This document shows, one piece after another, positions 35,497 through 44,581 of a stretch of 47,783 nucleotides of DNA; position 1 is the stretch's first letter, and each line of letters begins with the position of its first letter. The position numbers and the translations under genes were made by a program. The stretch spans positions 1-47,783 of the forward strand of contig NZ_BMQL01000035.1 in assembly GCF_014648095.1 (NCBI RefSeq), given 5' to 3'. The stretch comes from Deinococcus ruber. Its GTDB lineage: Bacteria > Deinococcota > Deinococci > Deinococcales > Deinococcaceae. Below the pieces are notes generated by a model. That model was not told the origin of the DNA. It ran no database searches and saw only the letters and a program-made list of their open reading frames with translations.

Positions 35497-36402
35497 TCAT
35501 TCCAGATCGTGCAGATCGTAGGTCAGTACCTCCTGAGGCTCGGGAAGGAAGTCGAAGACCGTCAGTTCGGCGGGGCAGCCGAGTCTGATCGGCACGCCTG
35601 TCACGCCCAGGCCGTGTGTGACGTAGCCGCGAATGCGTCTGGGAGGTGTGGACGGCAGGCTTGGTTCGGCGTCGTTCGGCTGGTCGGGGGCGGCTTCGAC
35701 CCAGCCTTCCAGAAACCTGGTGCCGTACAGACTGGCCTTCTTCATCGGCCCCAGCAACGGAATCCGTATCTGACCGCCGTGCGTGTGGCCCGAGAGCGTC
35801 AGGGTCACGGCGGGCGGCACATACGGCAGGTAATCGGGATTGTGGCTCATCAGCAGCACCGCGCCGCCCAGATAGCCTTCCAGCATGGCCTTCTCGTTCT
35901 GGCTGCCAAACCACCAGTCGTCGATCCCGGTCACGAACAGGTCATCTCTCAGCTGTTTGCCGCAGTTATTGATGACCTGAATGCCCACCGCCCCGAGGTC
36001 GCGGGCGAAGTGACTGCGGGCCGCCTGGGTATTCAGGCTCGTCCAGTCGTGGTTGCCGAACACCGCATACACGCCCAGCGGGGCTGACAGCCGCGACAGT
36101 TCTTTCAGCAGGGTGCCGGTGGGCCGGAGCCCCAACGAACTGTCGAGAAAATCGCCGGTAATCAGAATCACGTCGGGTTGCTGGGCCAGCGCTGCATCAA
36201 CCCAGCGGCGCACCGTGACCGGGCCAATCCAGGTGCCGTAATGAAAATCGCTCATCTGAACGGCCCGCAGCGGTCTTCTCAGCCCCGGCAGCGCGGCGCG
36301 TTCCTGACGCACCCGGAAGCGGTAAACATTGCCCAGACCCAGGCTCAGTGTTCCCCAGAAGATTCCCAGCGCCGAGCGCCGGATGGAAAGAGTCAAACCC
36401 AT
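35497..36402 (-). CDS. Calcineurin-like metallophosphoesterase, YaeI type
   Basis: A 301-residue protein whose hydrophobic N-terminus (ALGIFWGTLSLGLGNVY) may anchor it to the membrane. The metal-binding motifs are complete: MSDFHYG, ILITGDFLDS, VFGNHDW, LLMSHNPD and LSGHTHGGQIRIP. Close relatives are lipid or UDP-diacylglucosamine phosphoesterases, but the substrate is not predictable here. The Arg-rich segment before SDFH is typical. TACCCT lies 7 nt upstream of the ATG. A small GC hairpin (35476-35496) touches the stop. Confidence 0.9.
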   Translation of the reverse strand: MGLTLSIRRSALGIFWGTLSLGLGNVYRFRVRQERAALPGLRRPLRAVQMSDFHYGTWIGPVTVRRWVDAALAQQPDVILITGDFLDSSLGLRPTGTLLKELSRLSAPLGVYAVFGNHDWTSLNTQAARSHFARDLGAVGIQVINNCGKQLRDDLFVTGIDDWWFGSQNEKAMLEGYLGGAVLLMSHNPDYLPYVPPAVTLTLSGHTHGGQIRIPLLGPMKKASLYGTRFLEGWVEAAPDQPNDAEPSLPSTPPRRIRGYVTHGLGVTGVPIRLGCPAELTVFDFLPEPQEVLTYDLHDLE

Positions 36403-36415
36403 AAAAAGTAGGGTA
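36403..36415 (-). promoter_or_regulatory. Leaderless-type -10 box for the phosphoesterase
   Basis: Minus strand TACCCT (36415-36410), 7 nt before the ATG at 36402. Confidence 0.5.
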
Positions 36416-36444
36416 GCGTGACTGTTGTTGGCAGGCTGTCTGCT

Positions 36445-36863
36445 CTAGGACACCCGGCACGAACGGAGAAGGGGCACCGTGCTTCCAGCCGCATTGCCGA
36501 TAAATTTGCTGAGCGTTCCTTCGCCCTGATGTTCCCACCATTCCAGACCAGCACCGCCCGGCGTGGGGCCATACAGCGAGGCGTAGCGTGCCCCGCTGCC
36601 CGACAGCGCCTGAGCCAGCCCGTACTGTTGCCCCTGGTACGTCAGGAGCGCGAACAGCGGCGCGGGTGTGATGCCTGCTGGCCCGCTCTTCTGCGGCGCG
36701 GCACTTTGACACTTTGAAGGGTGGAAATCAGAGTGACATCCAGCCGCTGCCCGCCCTGGCAGACGTAATGGGTGGTCGAATACCTGAAGGTGTACGAAGG
36801 GCGAGCAGCGTGGGCCACCGAAAAGAGGGCGACAGCGCCCAGCAGGACAGAAAAGCGGTTCAT
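36445..36863 (-). pseudogene. MliC-like lysozyme inhibitor, frameshifted by an 8-bp tandem duplication
   Basis: The gene starts at the ATG complement at 36863 with a signal peptide ([19 protein letters not shown]) and continues [18 protein letters not shown], the N-terminal half of an MliC/PliC-type inhibitor of c-type lysozyme. The frame then breaks. Two frames over lies the second half, [25 protein letters not shown] and [13 protein letters not shown], which carries the SGSGARY active loop and the Trp-Trp motif, ending at TAG 36447-36445. The break sits exactly at CACTTTGA-CACTTTGA (36702-36717). Removing one copy gives a continuous 136-residue protein with one Cys near the N-terminus and one near the end. 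As it stands, only a short secreted fragment would be made. Confidence 0.82.
36702..36717. repeat. 8-bp tandem duplication inside mliC-like gene
   Basis: CACTTTGA occurs twice in tandem. Deleting one unit restores the reading frame of the mliC-like gene. Confidence 0.95.
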
Positions 36864-36898
36864 GTCAGCATCCTGCGCCGCCGTCCTGAGAATCCGAC

Positions 36899-36911
36899 TA
36901 CTCTGAGCACG
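36899..36911 (+). promoter_or_regulatory. Leaderless-type -10 box for ppx/gppA
   Basis: TACTCT (36899-36904), 7 nt before the first of two ATGs at 36912. Confidence 0.5.
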
Positions 36912-38450
36912 ATGATGCGCGTTGCCGTGGCCGATGTCGGAACCAACTCCACCCACCTGCTGGTCGCCGAGGCGCGGCCCGGCGGATTTCTGGTGCTGGA
37001 CGCCCTGAAAGACCGGACCCGGCTGGGCGAGTGCCTCGACGCACAGGGCAATATTACCGACGAGGGGTATACCCGCCTGAGCCGCACGCTGCGGCAGTTC
37101 CGAGAGCTGGCGGCGTCGCTGGGCGTGCCCGAGCTGCGGGTGTACGCCACCAGCGCCATGCGCGGCGCACCCAACGGCGAGGAAGTGGCGCAGCGATTAC
37201 AGCGCGAGGTGGGCGTGTATCCGCAGATCATCAGCGGAGAGCGGGAAGGGCGGCTGACGTATCTGGGCGCGGCGGGCAGCGTGCAGTTCGGCTCCGACAA
37301 TCTGCTGCTCGATCTGGGCGGCGGCAGTCTGGAACTGGTACGCGGCGACGCACGGCAGGCCCACACGGTACTGAGTCTGCCGCTGGGGTCGGTGCGGATG
37401 CAGCTGCGCTACCTGATGCAGGAACCGCCCCGCCAGCGCGATCTGGAAGCGCTGAGGGGCTACGTGGGCGGCATGCTGGAACCGCATCTGGACGCCTTCC
37501 GGGTACGCGAAGGAACCCGCGTCTTCGGGTCGAGCGGCACCTTCGAGACGCTGGCCGAGGTGATGCTGACCCGCTCGGGCGACAAGGTGGGCAGCCGCGC
37601 CAGCGAGGAGCGCAGCATCAACGGCGTGCTGTTCAGTACCGCCGACCTGGGCACCCTGATCGGAGAACTGCGGCGCATGACCCCGGCGCGGCGGGCCAAG
37701 GTGCCGGGCCTCGATCCCAGGCGGGCCGATATCATCGTGGCGGGCGCGGTGGTGCTGCATACGGCGCTGGAACTGGTGGGCGCGGCGCAGGTCAGGGTCA
37801 GCGAGGGGGCACTGCGCGAGGGCATGCTGGCCGAATACCTGCTGGAACAGGAACGCTGGACCAGCGGCCTGAGTGCGCGTGAACGCAGCGTGCTGGAGCT
37901 GGCCGAGCGCTTCGGCGCGAATCTGGCGCACGCCCGTCAGGTCAGCGTGCTGAGCGTGAAGCTGCTGGAGCGCCTGGAAACACTGGAGGTGCTGCCCCCA
38001 GACCCCGACCACACGGCCCGCAGCCTGCTGAGCGCTGCCGCCGCGCTGCACGAAACCGGGCAGATCGTGGCCCAGAGCAGCCATCACAAACACTCGGCGT
38101 ACCTGATCCGGCACGCGGGGCTGCGCGGCTACGACCCGGCCCAGATCGAACTGATCGCCCAGATCGCCCGCTATCACCGCCGCAGCGTGCCCAAACTCAG
38201 CCACCCCGACTACGCCGCACTTCCGGCAGCCGCCCAGAAGCAGGTCTGCCAGCTTGCCGCCGTGCTGCGGGTGGCCGACGGACTCGACCGCACCCACAGC
38301 CAGAGCGCCCAGATTCTCGACCTGACGCGGGACGGGCGCGGCTGGCTGCTGCGAGTCGGCGGCATCCACGAACTGGAACTGGACGGCGTGCGTCAGAAGA
38401 GCGACCTGTGGGCGCAGCAGTTCGGGCCGCTGCGCGTGGAAGGAAGCTGA
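36912..38450 (+). CDS. Ppx/GppA phosphatase with C-terminal HD-like domain
   Basis: A 512-residue exopolyphosphatase/guanosine pentaphosphate phosphatase. The start ATG-ATG is followed by VAVADVGTNSTHLLVAE (first phosphate loop), LRVYATSAMRGAPNGEE, LLLDLGGGSLELVRG (second phosphate loop) and VFGSSGTFETLAEV, all diagnostic. From about residue 315 a helical HD-like part follows (AAALHETGQIVAQSSHHKHSAYLIRHA, ARYHRRSVPKLSHPDYAAL). The frame is open upstream to 36714, but that overlaps the divergent mliC-like gene; the -10 box supports 36912. It may act on polyphosphate or pppGpp, and a RelA/SpoT-like gene is present 35 kb away. Confidence 0.92.
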   Translation: MMRVAVADVGTNSTHLLVAEARPGGFLVLDALKDRTRLGECLDAQGNITDEGYTRLSRTLRQFRELAASLGVPELRVYATSAMRGAPNGEEVAQRLQREVGVYPQIISGEREGRLTYLGAAGSVQFGSDNLLLDLGGGSLELVRGDARQAHTVLSLPLGSVRMQLRYLMQEPPRQRDLEALRGYVGGMLEPHLDAFRVREGTRVFGSSGTFETLAEVMLTRSGDKVGSRASEERSINGVLFSTADLGTLIGELRRMTPARRAKVPGLDPRRADIIVAGAVVLHTALELVGAAQVRVSEGALREGMLAEYLLEQERWTSGLSARERSVLELAERFGANLAHARQVSVLSVKLLERLETLEVLPPDPDHTARSLLSAAAALHETGQIVAQSSHHKHSAYLIRHAGLRGYDPAQIELIAQIARYHRRSVPKLSHPDYAALPAAAQKQVCQLAAVLRVADGLDRTHSQSAQILDLTRDGRGWLLRVGGIHELELDGVRQKSDLWAQQFGPLRVEGS

Positions 38451-38459
38451 AGACCACGC

Positions 38460-39311
38460 TCAGGCCTCGTCGCCCACCGCCACCTCTCGCCCTTCCCCGC
38501 TCACCCAGTCGCTCCAGCTTCCGGCGTACAGCCGCACCTGTGGCCCCGGTTCACGTCCGGCGTGGGCCAGCGCCAGCAGATTGGCCGCCGCACTCACGCC
38601 AGAGCCGCAGTAGAAGATGACCGGCTCTGCGTCCAGTTCCAGTCGCTCGCGCTGCTCATCGGCGCTGCGCCAGTATCCGCGCTCGTCCTGGGCGGCGGCC
38701 CAGTCGCGGTTGACCGCCCCCGGAATATGCCCCGCCTTCGGGTCGATAGGTTCCACGTCTCCCCGGTAGCGGGCAGGCGCACGCGAATCGATCAGCAGTG
38801 TGCCGGGCGGCCTGGTCAGCACGTCGTCGGCCTGGGCGACCCATTCGGCCTGAGGACGCGGCGTGAAGTGGGCGGACGTGGGCGTGGGCACGTCCCGCGT
38901 CAAGGCTCCGCCCGCCGCCAGATACGCGGGGAGACCGCCGTCCAGCACATACACCCGCTCCAGCCCCAGCCAGCGCAGCAGCCACCACGCCCGCGCCGCA
39001 TAAAAACCGTGTCCGCCGCTGGGGTCGTCGTAGGCGACCACCGTCCTGCCGTCCCCGATGCCCGCCCTGCCCAGCCACTCGGCCAGGGTCAGCGGGTCGG
39101 GCAACGGATGCCGTCCCCCCGCGCCTCCCGGCTGCTTCGGGCCGCTCAGATCGCGTTCCAGGTGGGCATACACCGCGCCCGGCACATGTCCGGCACGGTA
39201 CGCCTCTTCCCCCGCCTGCGGCTGCATCAGTTGAAAGCGGCAGTCCAGCACCACCAGGTCGGCGTCGTTCAGGTGGGCCAGCAGCCAGTCGGCAGATTTC
39301 AACGGCGTCAT
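38460..39311 (-). CDS. Two-domain rhodanese-family sulfurtransferase
   Basis: A 283-residue thiosulfate/3-mercaptopyruvate sulfurtransferase. The inactive N-terminal rhodanese domain starts [21 protein letters not shown] and contains [16 protein letters not shown]. The active C-terminal domain has [30 protein letters not shown] and the persulfide-forming Cys in [17 protein letters not shown]. The CGSGV(T/S)A loop is closer to mercaptopyruvate than thiosulfate enzymes. TATGCT lies 6 nt upstream of the ATG. Confidence 0.93.
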   Translation of the reverse strand: MTPLKSADWLLAHLNDADLVVLDCRFQLMQPQAGEEAYRAGHVPGAVYAHLERDLSGPKQPGGAGGRHPLPDPLTLAEWLGRAGIGDGRTVVAYDDPSGGHGFYAARAWWLLRWLGLERVYVLDGGLPAYLAAGGALTRDVPTPTSAHFTPRPQAEWVAQADDVLTRPPGTLLIDSRAPARYRGDVEPIDPKAGHIPGAVNRDWAAAQDERGYWRSADEQRERLELDAEPVIFYCGSGVSAAANLLALAHAGREPGPQVRLYAGSWSDWVSGEGREVAVGDEA

Positions 39312-39323
39312 GACGCCAGCATA
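39312..39323 (-). promoter_or_regulatory. Leaderless-type -10 box for the sulfurtransferase
   Basis: Minus strand TATGCT (39323-39318), 6 nt before the ATG at 39311. Confidence 0.5.
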
Positions 39324-39390
39324 CCGGGCAGTGTCAGCAAAACAGAGGCCGAAGCCTCTGCTGTGTCTGTACGTTCCTGGCGGTCAGAGG

Positions 39391-39669
39391 TTACCAGCGA
39401 CCCGACCCCCGTTCACTGCGGGGCGAATAACCGCCGCCACTGCGGTCACTCTCGGGGGCAGCCCGCGTTACCACGATGTTGGCGGCCTGCGGGCCACGTC
39501 CGTTCTTGCCGGGTTCCATGTCGAATTCGACCTCATCGCCCTCGTTCAGCTTGCGGAATCCGGTTGCCTTGATAGCGCTGTAATGCGCGAACACGTCCGG
39601 CTGTCCCTGGCATTCGATAAAGCCGAAGCCCTTCTCTGCATTGAACCACTTGACTCGTCCTGCTGGCAT
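39391..39669 (-). CDS. Cold-shock domain protein
   Basis: A 92-residue single-stranded nucleic acid-binding protein. Residues 1-67 are a complete cold-shock domain, with [16 protein letters not shown] (RNP1-like KGFGFIE) and DVFAHYSAI (RNP2-like). The usual bacterial protein ends near 68, but this one has a ~24-residue Gly/Ser/Arg-rich tail ([16 protein letters not shown]), like eukaryotic and some actinobacterial or deinococcal RNA-binding proteins. The ATG has GGAGG about 8 nt upstream. A ~70-nt gap separates it from the mntH terminator hairpin; no clear promoter was assigned. Confidence 0.93.
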   Translation of the reverse strand: MPAGRVKWFNAEKGFGFIECQGQPDVFAHYSAIKATGFRKLNEGDEVEFDMEPGKNGRGPQAANIVVTRAAPESDRSGGGYSPRSERGSGRW

Positions 39670-39740
39670 CTGTGTTCCTCCGCTTTCATGCCCCGTTGTG
39701 CTGCGCTGTACCCGGATTGTTCCTGTGGAAGCACGAAATT

Positions 39741-39771
39741 GCCCGCAGTGTGCCGAAGCCGCTGCGGGCAG
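39741..39771 (-). terminator. Hairpin after mntH
   Basis: A perfect 9-bp stem, TGCCCGCAG with CTGCGGGCA, 24 nt after the mntH stop. On the minus strand it runs into ATTTCG, a weak T-tract. Confidence 0.5.
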
Positions 39772-39794
39772 ACTGTGAAGTGCGACACCCGGCC

Positions 39795-41093
39795 TCAGTT
39801 CACGAAGACGCCGACCAGCAGATAGACGTTCAGACCGATAATCAGCGACGCGATCATCCAGCCGATCAGCTGCACGGGGCGGCTGGTGGTCAGGACGCCC
39901 ATCAGTTCGCGGCGGGCCGTGAAGAGCAGCAGCGGCACCAGCGCAAACGGAATCCCGAAGCTCAGGATGACCTGCGAGAGAATCAGGGTCTTGGTGGGGT
40001 CGAGGCCCGCCAGAATGACCGCGAAGGCCGGAAGCATGGTGATGCTGCGGCGCAGCCAGATCGGAATGCCCCGCCGGATGAAGCCCTGCATCACCACCTG
40101 CCCCGCCATCGTGCCCACCGCGCTGCTCGACAGACCGGACGCCAGCAGCGCCAGCCCGAAGGCGACGGCGGCCCCGTCCCCCAGCAGCGGCGTGAGCGTC
40201 TGGTACGCCTGCGTCAGATCGACGATATTGGTCTTGCCGCTGGCGTGAAAGCTGGCGGCAGCGGCAGCCAGCATCGCCATATTGATCAGGGCCGCCAGCC
40301 CCATCGCGATCAGCAGATCGGTGCGCGACATGCGGGCCACCTGCTGCTTGTGCGCGTCGGTGTCGACCTGGATGCGGTTCTGGGTCAGGGCGCTGTGCAG
40401 ATAGATGACGTGCGGCATGACCGTTGCCCCGATGATGCCCACCGCCAGATACAGGCTGTCGCGCCCCGCGAAATGCGGAATAAAGCCCCCCAGCGCGTCC
40501 AGACCGGGGTGGCTCTTCACGAGCTGCACCATATACGCCACCGCGATGACCCCCACGAAGCCCGCGATGGCGAGTTCCATCGGGCGAAAACCGCGCTTTT
40601 GCAGGGTCAGCAGACTGAAGGTGGCGATGGCGGTCAGGACGGCTCCCCAGATGAGCGGAATGTGGAAGAGCAGCTGGAACGCCAGCGCCGCGCCCAGAAA
40701 CTCGGCCAGATCGGTTGCCATCGCCACCAGTTCGGCCTGCACCCAGTAGGGCCACGCCACCTTCGGCCAGCGCTCACGGATCAGTTCCGGCAGATTGCGC
40801 CCGGTGGCGATGCCCAGCGTGGCCGACAGATGCTGAATCAGCATCGCCATCAGGCTGGCTCCCAGAATCACCCACAGCAGCAGATAGCCGAACTGCGCCC
40901 CGCCCTGGATGTTGGTGGCGAAGTTGCCGGGGTCCATGTACGCCACCGAAGCGATGAACGCTGGCCCCAGGAAGGGCGTCAGGCGGGCCAGCCCTCTGCG
41001 GGGACTGCGCCCCTGAAGGACTTCGGCGGCACGGACGTTCATGCGTTCGTCGAGGCTGAGGCCGGGCGGCGGCACGCGCTCGGCCCGGCTCAT
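39795..41093 (-). CDS. mntH: NRAMP-family manganese transporter
   Basis: A 432-residue proton-coupled Mn2+/Fe2+ importer with about 11 membrane segments. The metal-binding motif in segment 1 is [12 protein letters not shown], and segment 6 has [15 protein letters not shown] with the conserved Met-Pro-His. The ATG at 41093 overlaps the mntR stop (ATGA), so regulator and transporter are co-translated. Mn2+ accumulation is central to protein protection from oxidation in Deinococcus, so this operon fits the biology. Confidence 0.95.
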   Translation of the reverse strand: MSRAERVPPPGLSLDERMNVRAAEVLQGRSPRRGLARLTPFLGPAFIASVAYMDPGNFATNIQGGAQFGYLLLWVILGASLMAMLIQHLSATLGIATGRNLPELIRERWPKVAWPYWVQAELVAMATDLAEFLGAALAFQLLFHIPLIWGAVLTAIATFSLLTLQKRGFRPMELAIAGFVGVIAVAYMVQLVKSHPGLDALGGFIPHFAGRDSLYLAVGIIGATVMPHVIYLHSALTQNRIQVDTDAHKQQVARMSRTDLLIAMGLAALINMAMLAAAAASFHASGKTNIVDLTQAYQTLTPLLGDGAAVAFGLALLASGLSSSAVGTMAGQVVMQGFIRRGIPIWLRRSITMLPAFAVILAGLDPTKTLILSQVILSFGIPFALVPLLLFTARRELMGVLTTSRPVQLIGWMIASLIIGLNVYLLVGVFVN

Positions 41094-41827
41094 GCGCCCA
41101 CCCCGGCGCGGGCGATCTGCTGCAGCGGCTCTCCCCCTCCACCGCCGGAGGTCGGCAGCGACGTGACCAGAACCCGCTCGGCCACGTGCAGCGAGAGCGT
41201 CAGTTCCGGGCCACCGCTCAGTCGCAGCGTCAGGGTGCCGAAGGCCGGGTCGCTGCCCAGCATCATCAGTTCGGCCCCCGGCGTCAGGCCGCTGGCGACC
41301 AGCGAGCGCACCTGCACCGGGTCCTGTGCCGGAATACGGGCCACGGTGGCGAATTCTCCGGCCTGCAACCGGCTGAGGCTCCACTCGCTGCGGCTGGGCA
41401 GCGAGCCGTCCAGCGCCGGAATCGGGTCGCCGTGCGGGTCGTGGGTGGGATGACCCAGCCAAGCGGCCATCCTCGCCTCGAAATTCTCGCTGATGACGTG
41501 TTCCAGCCGCTCGGCCTCGTCGTGAATCTCGTCGAGCGGATAGCCCAGCGCCTGATGCAGAAAGGCTTCGAGCAGCCGGTGATGGCGCAGCACTTCCAGC
41601 GCCAGCGCCTCGCCCTCGGGGGTGAGGGCTGCCCCCTGGTAGGCCGCGTGCGTTACGAAGCCCATCTCAGAGAGCTTGCGGAGCATGCCGGTGGTGCTGG
41701 CAGGCGTCACCGAGAGCGCGTCGGCCAGCGCCTGTGTGCCGACTTTACGGCTGGGTTCCACCTGCGACAGCAGATAGAGCTGCTTGAGGTAGTCCTCGGC
41801 AGCGTGGGAGAGAAGGCGGTCAGACAT
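41090..41827 (-). CDS. mntR: DtxR/MntR-family metal-dependent repressor
   Basis: A 245-residue repressor, probably Mn2+-responsive. Residues 1-70 form the winged helix ([41 protein letters not shown]). Metal-binding and dimerisation residues follow ([33 protein letters not shown]). Residues ~165-235 form a FeoA/SH3-like C-terminal domain. It precedes mntH with a 4-bp overlap. A 16-bp palindrome overlaps its -10 box, so it should repress its own operon when metal is plentiful. Confidence 0.93.
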   Translation of the reverse strand: MSDRLLSHAAEDYLKQLYLLSQVEPSRKVGTQALADALSVTPASTTGMLRKLSEMGFVTHAAYQGAALTPEGEALALEVLRHHRLLEAFLHQALGYPLDEIHDEAERLEHVISENFEARMAAWLGHPTHDPHGDPIPALDGSLPSRSEWSLSRLQAGEFATVARIPAQDPVQVRSLVASGLTPGAELMMLGSDPAFGTLTLRLSGGPELTLSLHVAERVLVTSLPTSGGGGGEPLQQIARAGVGA

Positions 41828-41833
41828 ACTTCT

Positions 41834-41861
41834 ATTTTAGGCATGCCTAAATTTAAGTCAA
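41834..41861 (-). promoter_or_regulatory. Promoter of mntR-mntH
   Basis: Minus strand TTGACT (41861-41856), a 16-nt spacer and TAAAAT (41839-41834), which is 6 nt before the ATG. This is the best -35/-10 pair in the window and also leaderless. Confidence 0.85.
41836..41851. promoter_or_regulatory. MntR operator
   Basis: TTTAGGCATGCCTAAA is a perfect 16-bp palindrome of the DtxR/MntR type. It covers part of the spacer and four bases of the -10 box, so binding would block RNA polymerase. Confidence 0.85.
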
Positions 41862-41896
41862 GTTAAAAAAATCTTTGGATTTCGGAGGGCCTGCCT

Positions 41897-43105
41897 TCAG
41901 AGTGTGGCGTTGGGCTGCCCGTCCTGCATCGCCAGCAGCAGCGGCCTGAGCGTACCCGCCAGATACAGGCTGCCCGCCACCAGCAGCGTGCCGCCAGCAG
42001 GCGTCAGGGCGAGTGCCTGCTGGAAAGCTGCCCGTGCATCTTCACGGATGAGGCCACCGAACACGTCGGCCAGCGCCTGCAAATCTGCGTGTGGCTCACC
42101 CGCGACTGCCTGGGCCGGATGGGTGAACACCCGCACCGCTGCCACGTTCTTCAGAGCGGCCAGGGTGGCGGCGCTGTCTTTGCGGGCCAGACTGCCGAAC
42201 AGCAGCACGTCGGCGTGAGGCACTGCCAGAGCCAGCGCTGCCGCCGCCGCCGGATTGTGTGCGCCGTCGAGCAGCACCGATCTGCCCTGTACCGCGAACC
42301 GTTCCAGACGGGCAGGCCAGGATGCCTTCAGCGCGGCGTCGAGTACCTGTTCAGAGCCGGGCTGCTCGTAGCCCAGCAGCCGCAGCGCCGCCAGTGCCAG
42401 CCGGGCATTGGTTTCCTGGTGCGGCCCCGGCAGCGTGGGCGCGTGCGGCAGCGCAAACAGGGACGGGTGCGTATGGGGCGTGTACAGCGGTGCTCCGTGG
42501 TCGTGGGCCACCTGCGCCACCACTTCCAGCGCCTCTGCGGTGGCGGTCGTCAGGAGGGGCACGCCCGGAAGCGCGGCGCTGGCCTTGTCGCGGGCGATCT
42601 GCGCGGTGGTCGGCCCCAGCGTGGCAGTGTGGTCGAGCGCCACATTGGTCAGCAGCAGCGCCCGCACGTTCTGAAGCGCCTGGGTCGCGTCGCTCACGCC
42701 GCCCACGCCCGCCTCCATGATCGCCACGCGCACCCCCGAGACCGCGAACACCTGCGCCGCCAGCCCCAGACTCAGGTCGAAAAAGGCCGTCTCTGGTGCG
42801 TGCTGCTGCGCCCACGCCACGAACTCGGCAGTCTGAGACGCTGAAATCTCCTGCCCGTTGATTCGTATCCGCTCCTCGAAGTGTGTCAGGTGCGGGCTGG
42901 TGAAGCGGCCTGTGTGAATGCCTGCCGCCAGCAGGCCCGCTTCCAGCATGGCGCACACACTCCCCTTGCCGTTGGTGCCCACCACCCGCAGGCTGTCGAA
43001 GCGGGCGTCGGGGCTGCCCAGGGCGTTCAGCAGGGCGCGGGCGGGCGCGGGGCCGCGCTCCTTGCCCTGGCGGGTGCGGGTATACAGCCACTCGTGCGCG
43101 TTCAT
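41897..43105 (-). CDS. folC: Folylpolyglutamate / dihydrofolate synthase
   Basis: A 402-residue ATP-dependent ligase that adds glutamate to dihydropteroate or folates. It has VVGTNGKGSVCAMLEAGLLAAG (P-loop), GRFTSPHLTHFEERIRING (omega loop), AIMEAGVGGVSDATQ, LTNVALDHTATLGPT and, in the C-terminal domain, VLLDGAHNPAAAAAL. TATCCT lies 8 nt upstream of the ATG. It is divergent from ccdA across a 97-bp gap. Confidence 0.95.
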   Translation of the reverse strand: MNAHEWLYTRTRQGKERGPAPARALLNALGSPDARFDSLRVVGTNGKGSVCAMLEAGLLAAGIHTGRFTSPHLTHFEERIRINGQEISASQTAEFVAWAQQHAPETAFFDLSLGLAAQVFAVSGVRVAIMEAGVGGVSDATQALQNVRALLLTNVALDHTATLGPTTAQIARDKASAALPGVPLLTTATAEALEVVAQVAHDHGAPLYTPHTHPSLFALPHAPTLPGPHQETNARLALAALRLLGYEQPGSEQVLDAALKASWPARLERFAVQGRSVLLDGAHNPAAAAALALAVPHADVLLFGSLARKDSAATLAALKNVAAVRVFTHPAQAVAGEPHADLQALADVFGGLIREDARAAFQQALALTPAGGTLLVAGSLYLAGTLRPLLLAMQDGQPNATL

Positions 43106-43190
43106 ATCGGCGCAGGATAGGGCCTGAACGCGCCGGACAGAAGACGGTGAGCGGCAGACGTACCCCTCTTTTGTCCCGCCCCTCCCTTGC

Positions 43191-43202
43191 TACCATGCGC
43201 CC
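43191..43202 (+). promoter_or_regulatory. Leaderless-type -10 box for the ccm operon
   Basis: TACCAT (43191-43196), 6 nt before the ATG of ccdA at 43203. Confidence 0.5.
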
Positions 43203-43901
43203 ATGTCGGCTGAACTGGCGGTATCTGGCCTGTCTGCCTCCGGGCTGATTCTGGCGTTCGGAGCAGGCGTGATCTCGTTTCTGTCGCCGTGCGTGCTGCC
43301 GCTGGTTCCCAGCTATCTGGGCGTGATCGGCGGGGCACGCGCTCCGATGCTGCGGGCCGCCGCGTTCATCCTGGGATTTGGCATCGTGTTTATTGCGCTG
43401 GGCGCGACTGCCAGTGCGCTGGGCGCGGTGCTGGCCCCCCACAAGATTCTGCTCGGAAGGCTGGCGGGCGTCCTGATTCTGGGTTTCGGCCTGGTGATGC
43501 TGGGCGTGCTGCGTTTCCCCTTCCTGATGCGCGACACCCGCGAACTCAGAAGCGCCGATAAATATGGCCCCATCGCACTGGGGGCGGCGTTCGCCTTCGG
43601 CTGGAGTCCGTGCCTGGGGCCGGTGCTGGGCAGCATTCTGGGACTGGCCGCCAGCAGTGCCAGCCTGGGCAGCGGCGTGAGTTTGCTGGCGGTGTATACG
43701 CTGGGGCTGGCCGTGCCGTTTCTGCTGGCGGCGCTGCTGTGGGAGCGGCTGGGCCTGCGCCGACTGAACCGCTACGCCCCGGTGTTCGAGAAGGTCGGCG
43801 GCGTGGTGCTGGTGCTGGTCGGCGGCCTGATGGCGAGCGGCGAATTCACCCGGCTGGCGAGCTACGCTTACGCGGTCATGCCCGGATGGTTGCGCCTCTG
43901 A
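43203..43901 (+). CDS. ccdA: CcdA-type thiol-reducing transmembrane protein
   Basis: A 232-residue membrane protein with about six helices. It passes reducing power across the membrane to keep apocytochrome c haem-binding cysteines reduced. The paired cysteines are in ISFLSPCVLPLVPSYL (helix 1) and FGWSPCLGPVLGSILG (helix 4). It overlaps ccmA by 16 bp and opens the cytochrome c maturation operon. Confidence 0.92.
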   Translation: MSAELAVSGLSASGLILAFGAGVISFLSPCVLPLVPSYLGVIGGARAPMLRAAAFILGFGIVFIALGATASALGAVLAPHKILLGRLAGVLILGFGLVMLGVLRFPFLMRDTRELRSADKYGPIALGAAFAFGWSPCLGPVLGSILGLAASSASLGSGVSLLAVYTLGLAVPFLLAALLWERLGLRRLNRYAPVFEKVGGVVLVLVGGLMASGEFTRLASYAYAVMPGWLRL

Positions 43902-44581
43902 GCGCCGAACTTCAAGCCACTGACCTTCATGCTGTGCAGCTCCGCGCTGTCTGGCTGCGGCTGGGGCGCGACGCGGTGTTGCGCGGCCTCGATCTGGATG
44001 TGCGGGCTGGCGAGAGCGTGACGCTGCTGGGCGGCAACGGAGCCGGAAAGAGCACGCTGCTGCGTCTGATCGCTTCGGCACTGTCGCCCACACGCGGCGA
44101 GGGGCGCATCTTCGGCTTCGATCTGCGAGACCGCCGCAGCGTGCGCGAACACGTGCATCTGCTGGGCCACGACCTGGGGCTGTACCCCGACCTGACCCCC
44201 AGCGAGAATCTCCAGTTCGCCCTGAAGATGCATGGGCAGCAGGGCGATATCCGGGCGGCACTGGAGCGGGCCGGAATCCTGAGAGCGGCAGATCGGCGGG
44301 TGCGCTTCCTGTCGGCAGGCATGAAGAAACGCCTCGCGCTGGCCCGGCTCGCGCTGCTGGCCCGCCCGCTCACGCTGGTGGATGAGCCGTTTGCCAATCT
44401 CGACGCTGAGGGGCGCGAACTGGCGGTGTCGCTGCTCAATCAGGCGCAGGCGAGCGGCAGCACGCTGATCGTGGCGGCTCACGAACCGGAACTGAGCCTG
44501 AGAGTGGCGGCGCGGGCGCTGGTGCTGAGCGGCGGGGTGCTGGAAGCGGGACTTCTGGAAGTGAGGACAGATGACGTGTAG
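43886..44581 (+). CDS. ccmA: Heme exporter ATP-binding protein CcmA
   Basis: A 231-residue ABC ATPase that, with CcmB, releases holo-CcmE from CcmC. It has Walker A GGNGAGKSTLL, the ABC signature LSAGMKKR and Walker B LTLVDEPFANLD, followed by VAAHEPE. The ATG at 43886 lies inside the end of ccdA. The stop TAG merges with the first base of the inverted-repeat element that fills the gap to ccmB. Confidence 0.92.
   Translation: MVAPLSAELQATDLHAVQLRAVWLRLGRDAVLRGLDLDVRAGESVTLLGGNGAGKSTLLRLIASALSPTRGEGRIFGFDLRDRRSVREHVHLLGHDLGLYPDLTPSENLQFALKMHGQQGDIRAALERAGILRAADRRVRFLSAGMKKRLALARLALLARPLTLVDEPFANLDAEGRELAVSLLNQAQASGSTLIVAAHEPELSLRVAARALVLSGGVLEAGLLEVRTDDV

Noticed and set aside
36714..36911. 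A 66-residue N-terminal extension of Ppx/GppA
   Set aside because: It overlaps the mliC-like gene on the other strand, and a leaderless-type -10 box lies just before the ATG at 36912 where the family begins.
39672..41453. A 593-residue open frame antisense to mntH and mntR
   Set aside because: It is low-complexity His/Gln/Arg-rich and opposite two well-recognised genes.
42351..44261. A 636-residue minus-strand open frame spanning folC, ccdA and ccmA
   Set aside because: It crosses three genes with strong family motifs in other frames and has none itself.
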